From Zoroaster sp. YZ-2022 (lineage: Eukaryota > Echinodermata > Asteroidea > Forcipulatida > Zoroasteridae): a stretch of 64,000 bases of DNA. The notes under the pieces are model-generated. The model did no database searches, was not told the origin of the DNA, and saw only the letters and a program-made list of their open reading frames with translations. Below, one piece after another: positions 55,116 to 64,000 of this stretch (position 1 is its first letter; every line of letters begins with the position of its first letter). The DNA lies in contig CM055828.1 in assembly GCA_029582265.1 (NCBI GenBank), positions 5,625,402 through 5,689,401 on the forward strand, in the 5' to 3' direction. The position numbers and the translations under genes were made by a program.

Positions 55116-55392
55116 AATTACCCGAGTACAATCTTACCGAATTACAATCTAAAAAGTTAACTTGATATGATGATGTTGGTGATGGTACCAAATATCGTGA
55201 GAAAGTATTATATTCTAACATTCTGCTGGTTTTTTTAAAGTTTTTTTTTAGAAAACGTGAAATGTATTAATTACAAATTTGAAATGGATAATAGCAGTGA
55301 TCCATTTTCTACATTAGAATACATACAGATAAATCTGAATGCGTTTGCATAATGAATTAAGCTAAAACGATTCACAGGATGGTTTCTATACA

Positions 55393-55645
55393 AACATTTA
55401 CATACGTTGTATGACATACTTTACATACATTTACATGCATTGTATGACATAATTTACATACATTTACATACATTGTATGACATAATTTACATACATTTAC
55501 ATACATTGTATGACATAATTTACATATATATACATGCATTGTATGACATAATTTACATACATTTACATACATTGTATGACATAATTTACATACATTTACA
55601 TACATTGTATGACATAATTTACATACATTTACATACATTTACACG
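55393..55645 (+). repeat. 33-bp minisatellite, about 7.5 copies
   Basis: TTGTATGACATAATTTACAT repeats at a 33-bp period (near 55440, 55473, 55506, 55539, 55572, 55605). Because 33 is a multiple of three, both strands stay open, giving the repeated peptide MYVNVCKLCHT on the minus strand. Despite the cysteine spacing I read this as an artefact of the period. One unit has TATATATAC in place of TACATTTAC. Confidence 0.95.
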
Positions 55646-55650
55646 TTAGT

Positions 55651-56130
55651 CAGACAATTACTTGATGCTAAACACAGGCCTCCCAGCGAAACCTATAAAC
55701 CCTGTATTTCAAAATTGGAACTTTTATTTCCCCAAAAAACCTTTTATTAACCTATAAAAACCTATATTTTTAATCTCCTGCAACACATTTTCAACTTCCT
55801 CATAAAATCCTCATGGCTTTGAAGAAAAATTACTTCCAAAGTATAAAGAGATGAAGCCAAAACAGTAGCCAAACTGTAACATGTGTACCGCTCTTAGATT
55901 TTCTGCCGGACAGGGTATGGGGTAATGTACTTTATTGCAAAAAGTACTCAGAAGGTAGGCAATTTACCAAAAACTTGTTACTTAACACTGTATTATCATG
56001 GGAAATAACCTATACAAGCCTATATTTTGGCATTTGGTAAACCTATATAATAACCTATATTTTGCTTTAAAAATGGGTTTTTTTTAAACCTACATTTGGT
56101 AGATTAGGCACTGGGAGGCCTGTAAATACC
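55651..56130 (+). repeat. repeat with AACCTATA words
   Basis: AGGCCTCCCAGCGAAACCTA (55676) and CACTGGGAGGCCTGT (56108) form inverted ends. Between them AACCTATAAAAACCTATA-like words recur (55741-55770, 55985-56055). This is probably another word-repeat foldback of about 450 bp. Confidence 0.55.
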
Positions 56131-57540
56131 ATAAAGGAAAGGTACAATATCGGTAATTATCAAATTAACAAATTATTATTCAAAAACTCACTTGTTGTGA
56201 AGTTGATATACATGTCAATCATCCTGAGAAATTATTTTGTCTGAAATTATATCTCATCTTGGAGAAAATAGGAACTGTTATGTAGATTTTATTAAAAGTT
56301 GTCATACAGCATTATTTTATAAAACATAAAAATTTAAAATTTTCACTAGTTTAGTATAATGATATATTTCATGAAAACTAGAGGGTTGAAAAGAGGGTAC
56401 ATTACCAAATTGGTCAGCGTCCCCGCCCGACCATCGAAAACGGCCTGTTTTTACTTTACAACCTATCTAGCAATGTTAAAAAGAAATTTCTAAATTGCAA
56501 ATCTTCTGAAGCCAATTAAAGTCACCTTGTAGAAAAAAACACTATTGTTTCTCATCTTCTCAATGTAGAAACTTCGTATTGGTTATTCAATTGTTTAACA
56601 ATGGATTCATAAAGGCAAAACAAAACAAACAAACAAACAAACAAAACCTCCCTCCCGACCATGATAATTTTGGGGAAAACGATCTGGATGCTAACCAAAT
56701 TGTATTTTGTATTTGGCCATATATGTGGGTGATAAGTTTTACCTAGATGCTAATGATGATAAAAAAAAAAAACCTAGAAAGGAAAAGTAAACAAGACCAG
56801 GTTTCACAATCAGCTTGGAATTTCATTTATTTCAGTGATAATAATATGACTATATTGATAGTGTGACAAGGTAGTGTGGAGGTAACCCCAAACTTGTTTG
56901 GATACATATCCAGATAAGATCTAGAATGGAATTTGCAGGACTCTCCACTTCTTTGAGAATAACTCTCTCAATGGGAGAAGATATTTCAAGGGAAGGTACG
57001 GTACAACACTGGTTATTGCCAGATTATGAAATTAATGATTTAATATCTAAAAACTTAAAGTTGGTAGATGTGCCAGTCGTCGCAATAAATTGTTTAGTCT
57101 GAAGGGTTTTCATTTTTGAGAAAATATTAATGTTATGTTAAACTTAACGGGCAACTTTTTGTAAAACATAAAAATAGAACAGTTTTTTTTTATTGTTTTC
57201 ACCAAAAAGGTGAGCACCAACTGCCCACGGTGGTCACCGGCGGAAACCTCGACCAGCACTCAGGATCCCGTGACCACCACTGGCCAAAATTTTGTTTTTT
57301 TTCCCGACCACCACTCATTTTCCAACTTGCCTATTTCCTTTCACAGATTATCAATGAAAGATGACAGATGTTGTCTTGACCCGTAAAAATTGAAGCATTT
57401 TTATACTGGATAGCTCGAAATAACGCCCCCCCCCCACCATTCTGTGTCATAGGATTCTGGTCCCGAGACACAAGTGCAGTACATGTACATCTGGACATGC
57501 AGTGCCCTGTGCAACCATTAAACTGTAATAATGAAAGGAA
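56131..57540 (+). mobile_element. series of degraded family N copies
   Basis: GGAAAGGTACAATATCGGTA (56138) and GGGAAGGTACGGTACAACAC (56990) are two left ends. TATCATGTC-type, ATCCTGAGAAATTATTTTGT and TTGTTTAGTCTGAAGGGTTT phrases follow. A C run lies at 57427-57437. Confidence 0.5.
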
Positions 57541-57629
57541 CATACATTACCCAAAACTAGTGTTTCTTCTGAAAATTCATGTGGAAAAACCAATTAACCA
57601 GGGGTCCACAATGCTGGAAATGGTTATTG

Positions 57630-57958
57630 TTAACCCTCCTACTACAGCTGAACTTTAGTGGCAAGTAGCTATAGTGGTCAAAACCAGTCAACTGACTGTT
57701 TTTGACTGATGACCCAAATGTGCACACAGGGGCATTTTTGACTGGTTTTGACTGTCATTTTGACCAATCTGAACAATACCAGACAATGCTTTTACCAGTC
57801 AAAAACAGTCAACTCATTTTGACCAGTAAATGTACTTACATGTACTACACATAAGGTCTGACAGTGTTCGACTTTTAAGTGCACTAGATACATGTATACC
57901 TTGGCAAGTATATCACCATTTTGACTGATTTTGACCCTTGCAGTCACAGAAGGGTTAA
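57630..57958 (-). mobile_element. TTAA element, family D, copy 5 (inverted)
   Basis: 329 bp with TTAA on both sides. Left TTAACCCTCCTACTACAGC; right TGCAGTCACAGAAGGGTTAA. Words include GTCAAAACCAGTCAACTG, TTTTTGACTGGTTTTGACTG and GACTGATTTTGACCC, all at 10-bp offsets. The right end matches the left end variant of copy 4 (CCCTTCTGTGACTGC). Confidence 0.88.
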
Positions 57959-57959
57959 A

Positions 57960-58270
57960 GTATCCAAAGTATTTTTTTTTGTACAACATTACCAAATTAT
58001 TAAATTAACAAATTAGCATCTAATTAAATTAACAAATTAGCACAAGTATCAATCATCCTGAGAAATTATTCTCTCTGAAGTGCGTTCATCTGAGAAAAAA
58101 CAGGAACCATGTCGAATTTCAAAATTAATGAATCTTAAGGTAACATTATCCATCCAATCTTACACAAAAGCTAAGCCAAAAAATGTTTTAGAAATTATTT
58201 TTCAATATTTTAAAAATTCACTTTACACGTGGATACAAAAGGTGTACACATTCTTAATTTGAGCCTCGCC
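57960..58270 (+). mobile_element. family N copy, degraded
   Basis: ACATTACCAAATTATTAAAT, ATCAATCATCCTGAGAAATT and TCTCTGAAGTGCGTTCATCT follow N order. TTAACAAATTAGCA is duplicated (58005-58041). Confidence 0.5.
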
Positions 58271-59060
58271 CATAAAAAGAAGTGCAGCATATTTGGAAGA
58301 AGATTATTTATAGGACCATTTCACCTTAAAGACGTTAATTGTGCCGTTGCAACACTTCACTTCAACATCAACCACAATTTTTCTTTAATAATTTTTTTTT
58401 TAAATTAAAAATTGATAATTTACAATTACTAATCCAGACAGTGCATTTGTTTAAGCAGTACTTTGGTACAAGCTAGCCATTATTGACAAAAATATATATA
58501 GAAAGAAGAGAGGGAAGAAATGGGGTCATAGCAGAATGGGATACTCCAATCATATTATTGATATATTACCCTCCCTGGAGGTGCCTTAGATTACCCCAGT
58601 ATCCATAGAATGAAACCCAGTAGTACAGATTGAGTCTCGGCTGCCTTGGAGAGAAGAATGGAATCATATTAACGGGACATTGTCGCGGTTCACTGTACCA
58701 CTCCCCAGTGTGTTTGGGCCTCATTGTGTTTGTGCTGATTGTACAGTGCTTGTACATTCCTCTACGAATTTCCATTTACCTTTCTTTTTTTTCTTCTTTT
58801 TTTTCTTTTTTTTCATCTTATTTTTGTGGTTTTTTTTTTTACTGTCGGACTTGTTATTTTACGTGTCTGAGTGTCGGTACCACTGGCTTGGATTGTGAAG
58901 TTCACATGAAATGGCTCACATTTCACATTTTGTTTAAAACATGTACTGGTGCCTGTTTTTACAATGAAGGTGCGGGCACTGTATGTCCTGTTTGATAGCT
59001 GCATTATCTTGTCCATAGTGAAATTTAAAAAGAAAATAACGGGAAATCAGATCCTGCTAC
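58271..59060. other. no gene seen
   Basis: Contains T-rich TTTTTTCTTC tracts at 58780-58845. The frames across them (58566-59016) have no support. Confidence 0.3.
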
Positions 59061-59353
59061 TACTAACCTCTATTGGTAATCTCTGAAACATAGTTGATCA
59101 CAGTTTTACAAAAAAAATTACTTGGTGTAGAGATGATGTTGATTTAAAAAAATCCCTTGAAATCTTTCTGTCTGTGGTGCTGTCATATTAGTCAAATAAT
59201 TTCCCCAACTGAATTTTTGACTTTATGAGATGAACATTCCATGTTAGAATGGATGTAAATTTTTACTGTTCACTCGTTAATGAGACAATAAAAATGTGCG
59301 GTTGGTTTTTCATGCTTTTAAGAGGTATCTTGTAACAAAACACAGTATTTTTT
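59061..59353 (+). mobile_element. family N copy, degraded
   Basis: CTTGGTGTAGAGATGATGTT, TTTCTGTCTGTGGTGCTGTC, TCCATGTTAGAATGGATG and ACTGTTCACTCGTTAATGAG match N phrases in order. Confidence 0.5.
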
Positions 59354-59410
59354 ATGGATTTCAAAAAAAAAAAAAAAAAAAAACCCTCCCAACAAAACAG
59401 TAATGTTGTG

Positions 59411-59593
59411 GGGGTGTTTTTTGTTTTGTCAACAACTTCTCATGTTGAATACTTGATTTCCAATGGTTCGTGTATTGTGATGGCTTTCAAATCTACACGT
59501 ACAATTGAAGGTGACACATTCAACATCAGCCTGATGGCCGTAGATTCCAGTACTGAGGAGGCTTACTCAACTCGAACAAGAATGAGTCGATGA
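59411..59593 (+). CDS. weak candidate exon
   Basis: A plus frame in which the part after the A run reads protein-like: SHVEYLISNGSCIVMAFKST, then EGDTFNISLMAVDSSTEEAY and a TGA at 59591. The alternation of hydrophobic and polar residues would suit beta strands. A CAACAAAACAG acceptor-like site lies at 59400 but has no pyrimidine tract. No family recognised. Confidence 0.22.
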   Translation, partial: GVFFVLSTTSHVEYLISNGSCIVMAFKSTRTIEGDTFNISLMAVDSSTEEAYSTRTRMSR

Positions 59594-59699
59594 TTTGTCA
59601 CACAACAAATATCACCCAAAGAAAGAAAACAAAATCGGTTCATTACAAAAATTATGTTCTAAAATTGATGGTATATGTTCAGATATATATTTACAATGT

Positions 59700-59752
59700 T
59701 TTTATGTAAAGGTAAGGTATATAATTAGTAATTTATGAATAACCAAATCCCT

Positions 59753-59796
<44 letters not shown>

Positions 59797-59880
59797 AAGA
59801 GAAAATCTTGCCAGTAATATTCAGTTTGAATTTAGAAAACAGTTCTCTGTCCTAAATGTTGTACCTTCCCTTAAACAAGT
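59700..59880 (+). mobile_element. family N remnant with a 38-T run
   Basis: AAAGGTAAGGTATATAATTA at the left and AATGTTGTACCTTCCCTTAA at the right are the N ends; most of the middle has been replaced by an uninterrupted run of 38 T (59755-59792). Confidence 0.6.
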
Positions 59881-62800
59881 AGCTGAAGAGACAGGCATCG
59901 AGTCGTTTCATTTTTGAACATGAGTATTAAAACATCAGCACTATACTGTCATTATTGTCTCACAAGCTACTCTATACACTTATTCTTGTTACTCTCCCCC
60001 CCCCCCCCAATAATCCAGGTCATATTTAGGTCAGTCTGTATTTCTTCGGATTTGCCCCCCCCCCCCCACTTTCTGTCATTTCATTTCATTTATTTGTTCA
60101 TCCCGACCAGCAAGAAATTCTCTTTCACTGCCTGCACGAGTAATACAAAATCATACTGTAAGAAGCTTTTAACCTGAAAAACTGCAGATAAATGTTGCAA
60201 AAGCTTTTACGGGCATGAAAGACTAGCTCAAAAAAAAAAAACCCGGGAAGGCAGGCAGGCAGGCTTTGTGTTCAATATCCCCACATTTTGCATTCAATCT
60301 CATCCACTATCTATTGCTGAAGCAATATCATCTTGCAGATTGATATGTTAATGTAATCTTGCTAACTTAATTCTCCTCCCACCACCTTAAAACCATGGTA
60401 ACACAGATGAAAAGATTGTGAAGCCCGGACAGAGCCGTGAAAAAGTGAATGGCTACTCTTGGGATGAGAAAAGCCTTAAGGATGTATTTTTCTGTGCATT
60501 TCACGGGCAATCGTTTTTCATTTAGTCGGTGCACCTCTGTTACAGACAGAAAGGAAGTTAATTACTTTCAATTGAGATATTTCACAGAATATTTGACCTA
60601 AGCATTGTTAAACAGTCCGTGGTGTCATTATTTTGGCCAGAAATGAAATTACTAATCTGAAAGTAATTTACTTCCTTTCTTAATATAGAATTGTACTGTT
60701 TGAAAACCAAACATTATTGTACAATTAGGGTCCGTAAAGAATAGATACATCTTTAAGCCCACAACTTGGACCCGCCTGTAGTATTAACTGATTGGAAATC
60801 ACAAATGCAACTCCCCCAAAGCATAGCAACAGCCTCTCAATTTCTCGCAACAGCAGTGCCATAAACAGCAAATCTACCAAAGTGCACATAAGCCCCCCAA
60901 TTTTTCATTTCATCTGCATTTTCATGCACTAGACGTGAGGAGGGTAATATGACATGCATGCAATCACCTTGTACGCCGTCTATTGAGAAAATAAATGTAC
61001 ATGTACATGTAGCAGCAGTTGCCAGATAATATTGCCAATGTATTTGCCTCCCGGCAATACAGACCAAAAGTACTATTACCTAATGTCAAACCCCACCCCC
61101 CCCCCCCCCATTTCATTTGGCTTACTGTTTCATCCCAGTGGTTTAATCCTGTCTCCCCACTGATGTCACATCCCTGTGGGGGACATCTGCAAGTTTGTCA
61201 AGCACTGACCGAGGGAACTGAGAGTAGACGAGTTGCTATCGATTTGTAGATTTGGATGTTGAGAACATGGTGGGAGAAATCATCCAGGACATTGGGGGGT
61301 GGGGACGGTCTGAGAAAATTGGCAGTGAGAATTTTCAGATTGGCTATTTTTTTTAGACTCTCGTATTCATTTAATAATCTCTTTGAACTTTAGATTGTTC
61401 TTTGATAGACGACAAGGACCTAGGTGTACAGGGCTTTCTGATACCTCACTTCTAACCTTTGTGTGTGTATTTTTGGTTCCCAAGATGTCCACTAGGTACC
61501 AGACAAGAGTGGCCATCTTTGTTTACTTACATTGTATGCACAAGTCTATGGGATTCAAATTGAGGCTTATGTCCCAGAATAGGCTGGTGCCCTTCAAATG
61601 AAATTTTTCGTTCATGGTGATTTTTCTACTGGATGTTAGGGAACCAGAAAGATGCAGAGAGATTAAAGTCTGTTCTGTTGGCTGTAAAATAAAACAAGAT
61701 TTCTACCTGGATGCTGTAGGTTTTGTAAACATTTCCGCTCTCCCAAACTTTCAGCAACATTCACATTGTAAAGTTCAAAGGTCGTTTGTTCATTAAACAT
61801 CCCATCTACATGTACATGTACAACGGAAGTAAGAGTGGGACTGTCTTCCTCTCTTGTTTATGTAACCAACCACCATCCTAAGGATTCGTTTTGTGGTATT
61901 TTGATTGACACAATTATTCTTGAGAAAGTATGCTTATATGTGGAGGAGGGGACCATTTACTTGACTCCAAGTGACATAGATTTACTGGTGCCTGTTTTTA
62001 AATTTGTAGCTGTAATAAATTTGAATTTACACATTTTATGGGGGGAAAAAAAATTCTGTAACTGTATTTACATGTAACTGTATTTATGGTGTAAAATTTG
62101 ACCCACTCTCAATTTAGTTTTTCCAATTAACCTAAGTTTAAGTAATCAGAATGTTGTAAATCTAGGATGTTCATCCTTCAAGTTGATCTCTACGTTATGA
62201 ATTTCATCTTATAAAGAACCCAGTATTTGCAAATTCATTTCCATATATTTGAACTGCTTGTGATTTGACACATTTACTTCAGGGTTACTCAATCAGGGCA
62301 GGGCTTAAGCATGGCAGGTTTACCGCTGTTGACCTCATCATAACCAAAACAGGTTTTATTAGGCTTATAGTAATGGGTCAGGTCATGCAAATAACTCTCA
62401 CAGTAAGAATAAGAATTACCCAACTCGGGTTTTCTTTACTTCTCATTAATCATGAACCTTTTACACTCTAAACAGAAAACACCTATTGAATTTGTGGCTA
62501 TCCAGTGGCTATTCATCTGCAAAATAAATGCTTTACATACATGTAACACAACAACTGCATATTTTTTAGCATTTCGGTAACTCCCCCTCCCTATACTATT
62601 CAGAGAGTCTGCTGAACCACCCCTTACCTAAATAATGGAGTAATCCGGGCAAAAGTGCACTTGAACTGTCCGCGCAATCAATCAATCCCTTGCAGCAAAG
62701 CCCTTTTTGAATTTAGGCTTAGGCCATTAAAAATTATTATTCGGTTACTCACTTGGAGCAGGAGTAAATTTACAAATGAGATACAATTACTGCGGGAAGG

Positions 62801-63175
62801 CCGAGTTGCCACGGAGTGTGCCCATTCCTATGAATTGATTTGTGTTGTGCAGTGACTGTCACGGAGATCATGAGTTATGAAATATCAAACCACTCCAAGT
62901 CTTTTTGGAGGACTGGCAGGGTTACACTTTTGGTCAGTTTCATATTTTTAAAAAAAAAAAAAAATGGAGAGAAAAAAATTGTTGCATATTAGTTTGCTTA
63001 ACATTAATTTCTTCAAAAAGCAATTATTTTTTTCGTCCCTGTAGGAGTTCAGTAATTGCCCTTGTGAATAGGGTTTCAATAATTTTTTTCAAGAATGCTG
63101 AGTACTTAAGCTTAAACTCGACCTTAGACTTCTGACAATTATTTTGTGAAATGTGTCCTCAAGTAAAGGACAATT
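59881..63175. other. unique DNA with C runs, no confirmed gene
   Basis: C runs at 59997-60008, 60054-60067 and 61095-61110, and a GGCA microsatellite at 60248-60264. The phrase AAGTCTATGGGATTC...GAGGCTTATGTCC (61540-61575) resembles 19305-19340, an unnamed dispersed repeat. Several 60-80-codon frames occur but none has splice or domain evidence. Confidence 0.3.
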
Positions 63176-63232
63176 GCTGGTAAAATTGCTGGTAAAATTG
63201 CTGGTAAAAGTGCCAGTAAAATTGCCAGTTTC
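63176..63232 (+). repeat. 12-bp tandem array (TTGCTGGTAAAA)
   Basis: ATTGCTGGTAAA is repeated four to five times with GTGCCAGT variants at the right end. Confidence 0.9.
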
Positions 63233-63565
63233 GAATTGGTAATTCAAAAATTAACACTAGAGCTCAAGTGTTTGTTAGAACAACTTCCGGTTCAATCAAA
63301 TTATCATCGATGATGTCAATCATATTTTGCAAAAGTGTATCATCTTTTATTATAACAATATCAATTTCATATTCAAAAGACCTATCAATTTTGCATTAGA
63401 ATGTGTTGAATTTGAACTTCCTGTTTAGACCAGAAGTAAAGGTCAGATCACGTGATTTGAAGGTCATATATGACACAATAAAACTTCCTCATGATCATAA
63501 AAAATAACGTTAGTACCTGATTTGGTTCAATATCTGAGATTGGAAAATAATCCCTTTTTAAAAAT

Positions 63566-63580
63566 GCCGCTAGGGGACGC
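63566..63580 (+). promoter_or_regulatory. CTCF-like motif 1
   Basis: GCCGCTAGGGGACGC matches the core shape of the CTCF consensus (CC-xx-YAG-GKGG-CRC) with one or two deviations. A palindromic TGACGTCA (CRE-like) follows 15 bp downstream. Motif match only. Confidence 0.35.
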
Positions 63581-63710
63581 TCTGAACTTTGATGACGTCA
63601 CCAAACATATTTTTTTTAAAGATAAGATGTCACTAATCACTTTATTCACAGAAGTCATATTCAAATTTCCTATGGTTTTGAGATAGAAAATTATTATTTT
63701 TCTAAACCCG

Positions 63711-63724
63711 CCGCCAGAGGGTGC
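63711..63724 (+). promoter_or_regulatory. CTCF-like motif 2
   Basis: CCGCCAGAGGGTGC is a good CTCF-like core in the same orientation as motif 1, 145 bp away. TGATGACATCATCA lies just downstream. Confidence 0.4.
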
Positions 63725-64000
63725 TGTGACAGGTGATGACATCATCAGTCACATTTTTAAAAAGGTCACATGTCAATAGTAATTTTGTCCACGGAAGGCA
63801 TGCCCAAATACCATATCATGTTGGCTGCAGACCCTATAAAAGTGCTACAGAATATTTTGTTTAGTTAAACTTTCGGTTTCGACCCGAAGGAAAGGTCAGA
63901 TTGGGTCATGTCTGTGTACAAAATGTCACATAATTCAAGATCTCTAACATGAAGCAAAACTTGTGTATATTTTGTGGTTCATGAGATATGATTTTTTGAA

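Larger units (their letters stand above)
54799..55650 (+). mobile_element. family N copy carrying an F insertion and a 33-bp array
   Basis: The left end AAAAGGAATACATCTTTGGT-AATTACC is interrupted by the F element at 54829. It resumes with AATTACCCGAGTACAATC, TTGATATGATGATGTTGGTG and GATGGTACCAAATATCGTGA, then AATCTGAATGCG and TTCACAGGATGGTTTCTATA, after which the 33-bp array begins. Confidence 0.65.
63260..64000 (+). repeat. modular repeat with CTCF-like motifs, cut by the window end
   Basis: Phrases recur about 450-480 bp apart: AACTTCCTGTTTAGACCAGA / AACTTTCGGTTTCGACCCGA, AAGGTCAGATCACGTGA / AAGGTCAGATTGGGTCA and ATATGACACAATAA / AAATGTCACATAATT. Between them are two modules, each opening with a CTCF-like word (GCCGCTAGGGGACGC at 63566 and CCGCCAGAGGGTGC at 63711) followed by GATGACGTCACC or GATGACATCATC. 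The right boundary lies outside the window. Confidence 0.6.

Noticed and set aside
55372..55649. Cysteine-repeat peptide (YVNVCKLCHT units) encoded on the minus strand
   Set aside because: The 33-bp period keeps any frame open; the opposite strand is equally open and there is no start context or splice support.

Overview
This 64 kb window is AT-rich, gene-poor nuclear DNA from a eukaryote, probably a marine invertebrate deuterostome. An echinoderm is my best guess, but this is an inference from repeat style. The clues are abundant TACATGTA octamers, a tRNA-Leu-derived SINE, dense non-autonomous DNA transposons, many homopolymer runs, and only short exon-like open frames next to splice-like signals. 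There are no operons, ribosome binding sites, rRNA genes or CRISPR arrays, and no complete recognisable host gene. It reads as intergenic or intronic sequence packed with nested repeats.

Layout. 0-9 kb: a SINE, a TTAA-flanked element (family A), a possible first exon (1892-2077), several TTAA elements with distinct internal words (families D, C, J), and a foldback split by a hAT-type MITE. 9-21 kb: mostly unique AT-rich DNA with copies of families N, R, D, S and B and C-rich tracts. 21-26 kb: F, hAT-type, H and D elements, a candidate exon (24613-24703) and a 31-bp GGTTAACC array. 28-33 kb: a credible terminal coding exon on the minus strand (28947-29141), TAACGG/GACACAC elements on both sides of it, a long-TIR element, and a Tc1/mariner-type MITE nested in another MITE. 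33-36 kb: D, B and A elements and a ~118-bp tandem array. 37-46 kb: SINE pieces, an S element, family L, two LINE 3' fragments, a 111-bp array and a large polypyrimidine tract. 48-49 kb: a 15-copy 44-bp minisatellite grown from the end of a TTAA element. 50-60 kb: mostly nested family N copies, with F, B, M and D insertions and a 33-bp array. 63-64 kb: a repeat with two CTCF-like motifs, cut off by the window edge.

Main observation. Several different TTAA-flanked, CCCT-ended elements of roughly 300-430 bp share an architecture but not interior sequence. Each family carries its own short word, repeated as tandem pairs exactly 10 bp apart, usually inverted between the two halves: GTCAAA (D), CCTTTCAAAA (L), AATCCTCCA (B), AATCCATCA (C). 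I know of no described class defined by this feature. All functional statements about it are inference.
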